Shown here: piece by piece, positions 13,031 through 19,617 of the stretch | Layout: each line of letters begins with the position of its first letter | Position numbering within the stretch: position 1 is the stretch's first letter | DNA from: Bacteroidota bacterium | GTDB taxonomy: Bacteria; Bacteroidota; Bacteroidia; NS11-12g; UBA955 | NCBI GenBank assembly: GCA_027488495.1 | Contig: JAIYBO010000256.1 | Coordinates: forward strand, 1 to 19,617 | DNA length: 19,617 nucleotides | Direction of reading: 5' to 3' | Program-made: the position numbers and the translations under genes | Notes under the pieces: generated by a model | What the model was told of the DNA's origin: nothing | What the model saw: the letters and a program-made list of their open reading frames with translations, nothing else | The model's database searches: none

Positions 13031-16000
13031 TTACTCTTCAAAACGTCGAAGGAACTTCTCCACCTGTCGTTCCGTAGCGGGGCGAATAAAATAATTCTCC
13101 GCTTTTACCTTATCCGCAGTATTGGTTAAAATTTGCTGTAGATTTTGATCGGTAGAATACACAATGGCGCCCGTTTTGGTGAGGTTGATATAGATGTAGT
13201 CATTGGCCCCCAAATCGAGATACACATACATATTTTGGCCACTGCGCTTGTGTTCAAGCAACATCACGGCATGCATTGATTTGTTGATGGGTTTCCCTGC
13301 GATACTTGCCACCGACACCAGATCGTTGCAATACATACCCCTCATCTTGCTATCCCAACGGAAAGTGGCATCGCTCAAAACCAGCTTGTATTCCGCTTCG
13401 TCTTTGCCCTTCAACTCCCCATTTTTCATCAAATTCTCTACCACTTGGCGATAGGCCTTTTCGTTTTCCATCATCTCACCCAAACATTGTTTGAAGAAAT
13501 CCGTGTTCACCGTAGCCGCCGCACCGCCGTTTTCATTAATCAACGCCACCAATCGCTCCGAGTAATCGGGATGCATGGGAAAGTCTAACATCATCGACAG
13601 ATTGAACACAAAACTGCTATCGCCAGGGAACAAGTCTGCCGTACCCGCATTTTTGAATTTCACGTTGGGCGTTTCCAAACCAAAATCCAATGGTCCTTCG
13701 GCGTGAATGCTGTGATTTTTCTCGTTAAATTGGATCCAACTTCCTTTCAATCCGCCTTCTCTCAATCGTGATTTACTGCCGGCATAGAAGCTCTCCGTTT
13801 TGTGGTCGTAATAGAAAATACCGGTATCGTTTGTTACATCGTCGTCCGAGTACCTGCGCTTCCAAGAATACATCAACGGGTATACAAAACTTGAATCATT
13901 GGCCACAAACAAACCCACATACTGTTTTTTGTTGTCTTTGTCGCGCGGATCTGTCATATCCAAAACCACATCCTTGGGATCAACACGGTTATCGAATCGA
14001 ATCCAAGCCGACGGGTAAATGTTCTTGAAGGTGTGCAAAGGCTTCACGTAACCGGTAAATCGAATCAGCTTCTCGGTACTTTCTATTTGGGCAAATCCCT
14101 TGTAACCAATCTTTGTTTCCAGCGTAAAGTTCTGCTCTTCGGCAATTCTGCCCACTCCTTCTACGCGCTGATTGTCGTTCACAATCACACTATCCAAGAA
14201 GAATTCTTGCCTTCCGCCCCTGCTGTTCACATACTGATAGAAGCCATTACCGCGAATCTTGTTCTTGCCATACACCTTCACTTTGAGCTTATAAATCTCA
14301 TGGAATTTGTTGTCTCGCCCAGCGATGAGTTTTGTGCTATCTAACTGATCCATATCGGCATTCGCACGCACGGTGGCTTTACCATCTTTCAAGAAGAGGC
14401 GTGAATCGGCGATATCGATGTAAGGAATTTCAGAGATCTTTAGGGTATAATCCACCAAACTATAATCCGCACGCTTGGCCTCAAAACTCAAGCCACCTTG
14501 GGTTGGATTGGTACTGGCGAAGATGGGCGTTTGTCCAGCCAACGAAGGCCCCACCTTGGCAGTGATGATCTTTTTGTCCATATCCCAACGGTAATCGGTG
14601 AGGTTGGTTTGATACATGTTGTAATCAAACTTGGTCATTGAACCCGCCTCATTCTTGGTGAATGTACCAATGCGCTTGCTAAAGTCCATCGTGCCATTGA
14701 TGTCGCTGGTTTCAAATGCCATGCGCGATGAATCTGCAGCATAAATCTGCAAGTTGGCTTTTTTCGCGGAAGATTTTTGGGGCCCAAAAACCTGTTCCTG
14801 ACTGTAAAACTTCGCTTGTTCCCATGCCAAGGTGCCATTTCCTTTAACCACACTGGGCGATTGGGTAATGGTACCGGTGAAATCATGTCCAACCTTAAAC
14901 ATTTTAATGGGGGTGGTGCCATTGGTTACGTTGTACTCATCTTGATAAGGATTCCATTCCATATTGGCCATCACCGCATGTATTTCAGGGTATTTGGTAT
15001 TTTCAGCCAAATCATATCGATTCAAAACACCCACAGCCTTCTTCGGCAAAAGCAAGATTTTGCTAAATTCACTTTTAGAGCCCTGATACTGTATCGTGCC
15101 ATCGGTTCCATAGAAGCCTTCTTCACTCAAATTCATGGTCATATCGCCCAAACCCTTGCCGCGATACATCGAATATCCACCCGGAGGCGTGTGCTTGATA
15201 AACCCTAATGAATAATCTTTCTGAATGGTCACGTAATGCCTAAACTCGGGGAAAATCCCATCCGAAATAAAATTGCCATCGAATCGCAAACCCGCAATGG
15301 TAAAGTTGTCCAAACTGTCGATGGTAAAGGGATCCACCACAAATTTAAATTTATCCCCTTCGTAGGCTCCGCCGTGGATGTGCGGCTTGTCATACAACAC
15401 CTCACTGCCTTTATCCGATACAAATATGGGATACTCTGGATAATCCTTATTACCAGATTTATTATTGGGCTTATCGATATAAAGTGTACCACTCACATTC
15501 CTCAATACCGATTTGATGGGCACCAATCTGCGTCCCGATGAATCCGGAAAATACATTTGCAATGAGTCAACGGCCGACATGGCAATGTTGAATTGGCCAT
15601 AGTTGAACACGTACTTTTTACCATAGAAATCAAAACGACCGGCGCGAAGCTGACCGCCAAAACGCAATCCCCTGTTCTTGGTGAGTGTTACTTGTTGATT
15701 AGACGGGGCAACGATCACATTTTGAGAATCTGAAAAGAAGAATTTAGACACCCCTTCCAGATTCATTTCGTTGCTCAACAAATTCAAACTAAAATTGGGC
15801 CTTGCGCCGATGATGGAAGAGATACGAATTACATCATAATCCCGCATTTTTTGGTGGGCCTGCACATACCTAAATGCCTTCGGAAGCAATATCGCACTGT
15901 CTTGATCTTGCAGGTAATTGATGTAACCTTGGTCGTGCAACTCCAAAAAGGGAGCCACCAAATATTCCTTTTGTGTTTTTTGAAAGAATGCGTAATCGTC

Positions 16001-17542
16001 AAGGGAGAATTTCTGGCGTTGTTCGGCTTTGTAGAACTCCCGAAGTTCAGCTTTACGGGCTTGCAATTGCTTCATCTTCACCTCTGCCTTGGCTTTGTCT
16101 TCGGGTTTTGAAGACAACATCAGGTTCTTGATGTCTTTCTGCAGTTGGATCGAAATGGCATCGTCTGGTTGGCGGTTGTAAAATGCAACCAAACCTTCGA
16201 GCGGGTGCGACCTCAGTGGGCCTTGAAGTCGATTGTAAAGAATATCTCTAAAAAAATCATCCGATGAAATGCGCGCTTCCAAGTCGTTGTTCACATTGTC
16301 GAAATCCACGAACGGCTCCGTGATAACCCATCGAACTTGCTGAACATCCAAACTCACGTTGTGATAATTGTCTGAAAATGGCACCCGCATCAATCCTTCT
16401 TCTCCACGATCGATGATGAGTTTATTGTCTTTGAAAATGAAATTAACCTTTACAAAAGGGTGATAAATTGTAGTAACACTATCGAGATACAATGTGTATT
16501 CCGCTTGCAGGGTACCCGCGATGCCATCCGTGATTTTGAACGACTTACTTTTCAGGGTCACTTTCTTTTTCCCTTTGTAAAACACATCAATTACAGAGGG
16601 TTTTCCGTTGGCCGTTGCCGTTGTAATGGAATGTCCTTGCATGGTGAATCCACCACGAAAAAAGCTTTCATCGCCCACAATGCCCCGAACCAACAATTCA
16701 TTGTCGTAGGAGTTGAATTGCGGGAAACCCGATTTTTTTACTTTGAGAGAATCTGTCGCCGTTGAGAGTTTATCGGTAAACTTACCCGCCACACCCGTTT
16801 TGAAATATCGATTGTAGGTCAATATTGCACTGTCCACAGAGTAAATATTCTGGTCCAAATTCAAATCATACTTCCCAAATTTCACGTAGGCCGACTCCTC
16901 CGGCAAACAGCGTGAAAAATCTGCCGAACCATAGGCGCCAATCCATACATTTTTTGCAGGCTTGTACACCCCTTTGGTGCCTTTGATCACCATTTTATCC
17001 ATAAACCCCTTACAGGTCAGCTCCACCTCGCCAAAATGTATCTCGATTTCTCCTTTGTAGTACATATCAAAATCCAGAGTATCAACGGTCCAAGTGGTTG
17101 TACCCGATTGATAGATGGATTTATTGGCAAAAAGATTCGATGTTGTTTGAAGAAAGTCAAGGTACTCTTTGTTGCTATTCCCTAACAAAGATTTGGTAAT
17201 ATTCTGCCATTGAACCAATACTTTGTCGGGCAATTTGTTTTCAAGAAATGCCGCAACGGTTGACATAAATAGCTGAAAATGGGGCTGTAACGCCATTTTC
17301 TCCGCCAACATTTGGTTACTGATATCAATGATGAATTTTTGCTGACTCGGTGAGAATTTCCCCAACTCCCAATTTTCTTTGAACACGGCAAAATTTCGCG
17401 TGAGATTTTTGTCGTTCGCCCTAGCGATAAACGATTCAAATTCCGCAATAAAAGTTGCAGGTACGGGGCTAAAACTTCCGCTTTGGGCAGACAGTTTCAA
17501 ACCAAAAAACATCAATAAACAAAGTAGGAGGTTACGAAACAT
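13031..17542 (-). CDS. Giant exported beta-rich protein of unknown function, 1503 residues
   Basis: The reading frame is intact over 4.5 kb. Residues 1-19 form a signal peptide (FRNLLLCLLMFFGLKLSA) with cleavage before Gln20; there is no lipobox Cys and no second hydrophobic segment, so the mature protein should be periplasmic or outer-membrane-associated. After a helical N-terminal part (about 20-140), the chain is dominated by alternating beta-strand stretches with recurring aromatic and Gly residues, e.g. YKGEIEIHFGEVELTCKGFM, GTDGTIQYQGSKSEFSK and FETSDINGTMDFSKRIGTF. These remind me of OstA/LptA-type or other long beta-helical or beta-taco folds; this is an inference. A charged coiled-coil-like segment lies at about 470-510 (KAEVKMKQLQARKAELREFY). 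The C-terminus is EKFLRRFEE, not an aromatic barrel end and not a T9SS sorting domain. Long related hypothetical proteins occur in many Bacteroidota (from memory). It follows tpiA by 50 nt. Confidence 0.88.
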   Translation of the reverse strand: MFRNLLLCLLMFFGLKLSAQSGSFSPVPATFIAEFESFIARANDKNLTRNFAVFKENWELGKFSPSQQKFIIDISNQMLAEKMALQPHFQLFMSTVAAFLENKLPDKVLVQWQNITKSLLGNSNKEYLDFLQTTSNLFANKSIYQSGTTTWTVDTLDFDMYYKGEIEIHFGEVELTCKGFMDKMVIKGTKGVYKPAKNVWIGAYGSADFSRCLPEESAYVKFGKYDLNLDQNIYSVDSAILTYNRYFKTGVAGKFTDKLSTATDSLKVKKSGFPQFNSYDNELLVRGIVGDESFFRGGFTMQGHSITTATANGKPSVIDVFYKGKKKVTLKSKSFKITDGIAGTLQAEYTLYLDSVTTIYHPFVKVNFIFKDNKLIIDRGEEGLMRVPFSDNYHNVSLDVQQVRWVITEPFVDFDNVNNDLEARISSDDFFRDILYNRLQGPLRSHPLEGLVAFYNRQPDDAISIQLQKDIKNLMLSSKPEDKAKAEVKMKQLQARKAELREFYKAEQRQKFSLDDYAFFQKTQKEYLVAPFLELHDQGYINYLQDQDSAILLPKAFRYVQAHQKMRDYDVIRISSIIGARPNFSLNLLSNEMNLEGVSKFFFSDSQNVIVAPSNQQVTLTKNRGLRFGGQLRAGRFDFYGKKYVFNYGQFNIAMSAVDSLQMYFPDSSGRRLVPIKSVLRNVSGTLYIDKPNNKSGNKDYPEYPIFVSDKGSEVLYDKPHIHGGAYEGDKFKFVVDPFTIDSLDNFTIAGLRFDGNFISDGIFPEFRHYVTIQKDYSLGFIKHTPPGGYSMYRGKGLGDMTMNLSEEGFYGTDGTIQYQGSKSEFSKILLLPKKAVGVLNRYDLAENTKYPEIHAVMANMEWNPYQDEYNVTNGTTPIKMFKVGHDFTGTITQSPSVVKGNGTLAWEQAKFYSQEQVFGPQKSSAKKANLQIYAADSSRMAFETSDINGTMDFSKRIGTFTKNEAGSMTKFDYNMYQTNLTDYRWDMDKKIITAKVGPSLAGQTPIFASTNPTQGGLSFEAKRADYSLVDYTLKISEIPYIDIADSRLFLKDGKATVRANADMDQLDSTKLIAGRDNKFHEIYKLKVKVYGKNKIRGNGFYQYVNSRGGRQEFFLDSVIVNDNQRVEGVGRIAEEQNFTLETKIGYKGFAQIESTEKLIRFTGYVKPLHTFKNIYPSAWIRFDNRVDPKDVVLDMTDPRDKDNKKQYVGLFVANDSSFVYPLMYSWKRRYSDDDVTNDTGIFYYDHKTESFYAGSKSRLREGGLKGSWIQFNEKNHSIHAEGPLDFGLETPNVKFKNAGTADLFPGDSSFVFNLSMMLDFPMHPDYSERLVALINENGGAAATVNTDFFKQCLGEMMENEKAYRQVVENLMKNGELKGKDEAEYKLVLSDATFRWDSKMRGMYCNDLVSVASIAGKPINKSMHAVMLLEHKRSGQNMYVYLDLGANDYIYINLTKTGAIVYSTDQNLQQILTNTADKVKAENYFIRPATERQVEKFLRRFEE

Positions 17543-17563
17543 CAGTTGAGGATTATCAAATAA

Positions 17564-17577
17564 CGCACCAATGTGCG
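17564..17577. repeat. Small hairpin between tpiA and the 1503-residue gene
   Basis: CGCAC-CAAT-GTGCG forms a perfect 5-bp stem in the 50-nt gap. On the minus strand it is followed by TTATTTGAT, not a true T-tract, so it may be a weak attenuator, an mRNA-processing site or chance. The same stretch lacks a proper TAnnTTTG box for the large gene. Confidence 0.3.
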
Positions 17578-17592
17578 ATTGAATTGTATCTT

Positions 17593-18357
17593 TTATCGCA
17601 TTGCTTTCACAATGTCGATAAAATCGCGGGCCTTCAAACTGGCTCCACCGATTAAACCGCCATCGATATCCGCTTGCAAAAAGAGGGCTGCGGCATTTTC
17701 AGGCTTCACGCTTCCACCATACAAAATGCTGGTTGTTGATGCGATATCCTCATTGTATTGATTGGCAATCAGCTTACGGATGTATGCATGGATCTCTTGG
17801 GCTTGCTCCGGCGATGCATTCAATCCGGTACCGATGGCCCAAACGGGCTCATAAGCAACCACCACCTGGGCAAATTCTTTGCGGTCTAGATGAAACAATC
17901 CTTGTACAATTTGTTCTTCAATGGCACGGAAATATTGCTTACTCTCTCTCTGCTCAAGGGTTTCACCCACACAAAAGATGGGCTTCATACCATGGCGGAT
18001 CAGTGATTTCACTTTTGCGGCACAAATCTCGTTGGTTTCACCAAAAAACTGTCTGCGTTCGCTGTGGCCCACCAAACAATATTCTACCCCAATGGCCCGC
18101 AACATGTTGGCAGAAATCTCACCAGTATATGCGCCTTGGTCATCTTGATGAGCGTTTTGCGCACCCACTTGTAAACCGCTGCCTTCCAAAAGACGAATGG
18201 CTGTTGGCAATGCCAAAAATGTTGGGATTAAAACTACTTTACCTTCTCCGCGATATTCGTCTCTTACTATTCCTCTAACTTCGGTAATCAACGCTTGGCT
18301 TTCTTCCAAGGTTTTGTGCATTTTCCAGTTACCCGCAACAATTTTCTGCCTATTCAT
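17593..18357 (-). CDS. tpiA: Triose-phosphate isomerase
   Basis: A 254-residue TIM-barrel enzyme interconverting dihydroxyacetone phosphate and glyceraldehyde 3-phosphate in glycolysis and gluconeogenesis. Catalytic residues are all visible: Lys12 in GNWKMHKT, His98 in YCLVGHSERR and Glu170 in VVAYEPVWAIGTG. The phosphate-binding loops AIGTGLNASPEQAQE and LYGGSVKPENA, and the closing GGLIGGASLKARDF, are present. Length is usual. It starts 48 nt after the cmk stop but has its own -7 box 8 nt upstream, so it can be expressed independently of cmk. Confidence 0.98.
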   Translation of the reverse strand: MNRQKIVAGNWKMHKTLEESQALITEVRGIVRDEYRGEGKVVLIPTFLALPTAIRLLEGSGLQVGAQNAHQDDQGAYTGEISANMLRAIGVEYCLVGHSERRQFFGETNEICAAKVKSLIRHGMKPIFCVGETLEQRESKQYFRAIEEQIVQGLFHLDRKEFAQVVVAYEPVWAIGTGLNASPEQAQEIHAYIRKLIANQYNEDIASTTSILYGGSVKPENAAALFLQADIDGGLIGGASLKARDFIDIVKAMR

Positions 18358-18365
18358 AATGACAG

Positions 18366-18373
18366 CAAAAATA
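18366..18373 (-). promoter_or_regulatory. -7 box of tpiA, predicted nearly leaderless
   Basis: The minus strand reads TATTTTTGCTGTCATTATG, in which TATTTTTG matches TAnnTTTG perfectly and is followed by 8 nt and the tpiA ATG. No TTG stands at the usual -33 spacing; the nearest CAA on the plus strand (18399-18401) gives a 25-nt spacer. Confidence 0.5.
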
Positions 18374-18405
18374 CAACAACTATCAAGAATGTTATTCTCA
18401 AGATA

Positions 18406-19086
18406 TCAACCACCACAGGCCATTTCAACCCATTGCATCGCCAATGCAAACTGAGAGTCTCTATCCAATTCGGAATTATCCAAAACCCGATAATCGGAGG
18501 TCATTTTTAGCGGACTATTTTCCCTCGAAGAATCCACCGCGTCGCGATGTTTTAGATTCGCCGATATCTCCTCTAGGGTCACCACATCTCCTTTGGCTAC
18601 CAATTCTGCAAAACGACGCTGAGCCCTCACCTCCACCGAGGCCGTCATAAAAATCTTGAGTTCTGCATCGGGGAAAACAACTGTTCCGATATCACGACCA
18701 TCCATCACAACACCTTTTTCCAATCCGATGGCTTGTTGCAGTGCCACCATCTTAGATCTCACAATTTGAATTTTTGCCACTTCACTCACTTTTGAAGCCA
18801 CTGCGATATTTCGAATTTCAGCTTCCACGGAAATCCCATTCAATGTTACTTCCGACTGCCCTTCTTGATTGTTCAAAAAACCCACAACCACGTTTGCTAG
18901 AGCCACCTCAACCGCAGACTCATCATACACATCCACGTCATTTTGCATCAAATACAACGTCACCGCGCGATACATCGCCCCGCTATCGATAAATACATAA
19001 CCCAATGCCTTGGCCATCGCCTTGGCCAATGTCCCCTTACCGCAACTGCTGTAGCCATCTATGGCGATGTTGATTTTTTTCTTCAT
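18406..19086 (-). CDS. cmk: (d)CMP kinase
   Basis: A 226-residue cytidylate kinase, phosphorylating CMP and dCMP with ATP for nucleotide recycling. The P-loop GYSSCGKGT is at residues 11-19, followed by FIDSGAMYRAVTLYLM (nucleoside-monophosphate binding region), VVMDGRDIGTVVFPDAELKI and the LID-type segment RAQRRFAELVAKGDVVTLEE, then the conserved RDAVDSSRENSPLK. Length and motifs are those of the bacterial Cmk family. It starts 27 nt after the porQ stop, on the same strand, with no promoter box between, so it is probably co-transcribed with porQ. A cmk-porQ pairing is familiar in Bacteroidota. Confidence 0.97.
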   Translation of the reverse strand: MKKKINIAIDGYSSCGKGTLAKAMAKALGYVFIDSGAMYRAVTLYLMQNDVDVYDESAVEVALANVVVGFLNNQEGQSEVTLNGISVEAEIRNIAVASKVSEVAKIQIVRSKMVALQQAIGLEKGVVMDGRDIGTVVFPDAELKIFMTASVEVRAQRRFAELVAKGDVVTLEEISANLKHRDAVDSSRENSPLKMTSDYRVLDNSELDRDSQFALAMQWVEMACGG

Positions 19087-19113
19087 GTTTAAAACGACAA
19101 TGCGAGAATACCC

Positions 19114-19617
19114 TTAAAAATTCGTGTTTGGAAGAGCGCGTTTTTTGGCAAATCTCGAAGGATCCACAACCAATGAAAACTGATTGGAATTTTGACCAGG
19201 GAAATAGGACGCGCTGCTGTAAGTGATATCCACTTTGGCCATTCGAAACTTCATACCAAATCCAAAACCAGAAGTACCTCTGCGCTCCGAAGTCGCCATC
19301 TCCATCCTACGCTGATGATTGTAACCCAATAAAATTCCCAGATTTTGCCCTAAAGCCAACTCTGTACCAATGGAAATATGTCTGAATAATTTACCACCAA
19401 AACCAACCTCCTGCGGAACAACGGGCTTTCCGTTTAAATCGATCTGACCGCCATTATCCACGTATTGATCGTATGTCAAATCCCAGCGCTGTAAAGAGTG
19501 AGCGGTAAAATGAAATTTCAAAGGCATGTGTTTGGGGCTTAAGGCTACGGCCATTTGGGCATTGAATGGCAACGGCTCTCTACCCGCGCTGCGATAAGCA
19601 ATCACTTGAGCGCCCAT
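19114..19617 (-). CDS. porQ: PorQ-like type IX secretion system protein, C-terminal part (cut by window edge)
   Basis: The last 167 residues of an outer-membrane beta-barrel protein. Segments such as MPLKFHFTAHSLQRWDLTYD, GGKLFRHISIGTELALGQNL and LLGYNHQRRMEMATSERRG, followed by GFGFGMKFRMAKVDITYSS, fit PorQ, a barrel of the PorV/PorQ group that belongs to the attachment complex (PorU-PorV-PorQ-PorZ) of the type IX secretion system. The position next to cmk supports this. The ATG at 19617 coincides with the window edge and is almost surely an internal Met; the signal peptide and most of the barrel lie outside. PorV-like relatives cannot be wholly excluded from this fragment. Confidence 0.78.
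   Translation of the reverse strand: MGAQVIAYRSAGREPLPFNAQMAVALSPKHMPLKFHFTAHSLQRWDLTYDQYVDNGGQIDLNGKPVVPQEVGFGGKLFRHISIGTELALGQNLGILLGYNHQRRMEMATSERRGTSGFGFGMKFRMAKVDITYSSASYFPGQNSNQFSLVVDPSRFAKKRALPNTNF

Noticed and set aside
19615..19617. ATG at the right edge as the true start of porQ
   Set aside because: The protein would lack a signal peptide and half the barrel; it is an internal Met at a window boundary.
1..19617. CRISPR arrays, insertion sequences, prophage, toxin-antitoxin or defence genes, tRNA or rRNA
   Set aside because: I looked on both strands and saw no direct repeat arrays, transposase or phage motifs, or cloverleaf-like sequences; nearly all the DNA is accounted for by the listed genes.

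Overview
The window is chromosomal DNA from a member of the Bacteroidota, most likely a free-living or sediment type in the Sphingobacteriales/Chitinophagales/Cytophagales breadth. Four things support this: the ribosomal block order rpsL-rpsG-fusA-rpsJ-rplC-rplD-rplW-rplB-rpsS without tuf; promoter boxes matching the phylum's TAnnTTTG -7 element; signal peptides whose predicted mature proteins all begin with Gln; and a (d)CMP kinase gene beside a PorQ-like gene of the type IX secretion system. I see no phage, insertion sequence, CRISPR array, tRNA or rRNA.

Layout. Positions 1-5766 (minus strand) hold the start of the str/S10/spc ribosomal superoperon, read from S12 (5766) through S7, EF-G, S10, L3, L4, L23 and L2 into S19, which leaves the window at position 1. 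A divergent intergenic region (5767-6006) carries the operon promoter and the promoter of a secreted two-domain DUF1573 protein (6007-7179, plus). A perfect 18-bp bidirectional terminator separates that gene from a convergent YebC-family gene (7283-8002, minus). Next come a TonB-dependent outer-membrane receptor (8142-10385, minus) and, upstream of it, a small unrecognised membrane-anchored protein (10481-11014, minus). Divergent from these is a thiolase-truA pair (11075-13004, plus). The remainder is a minus-strand series read from the right edge: porQ (partial), cmk, tpiA and a very large uncharacterised exported protein of 1503 residues (13031-17542), which converges with truA.

Most genes are housekeeping: translation, tRNA pseudouridylation, CMP phosphorylation, glycolysis and acyl-CoA thiolysis. 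The surface-related genes are the TonB receptor, PorQ, the 1503-residue protein and the DUF1573 protein.

The most unusual signal is in ribosomal protein S10. The nearly invariant S-P-H-V-N-K loop is replaced, with no change in length, by Gln-Lys5 encoded by an uninterrupted run of 17 A residues. This is either an odd ribosome variant at a known tetracycline/tigecycline-resistance hotspot, with a strongly slip-prone mRNA, or a sequence artefact; raw reads would decide. A second recurring signal is the TAnnTTTG box placed exactly 8 nt before the start codon of three unrelated genes (yebC, the 177-residue protein and tpiA), which implies nearly leaderless transcripts.
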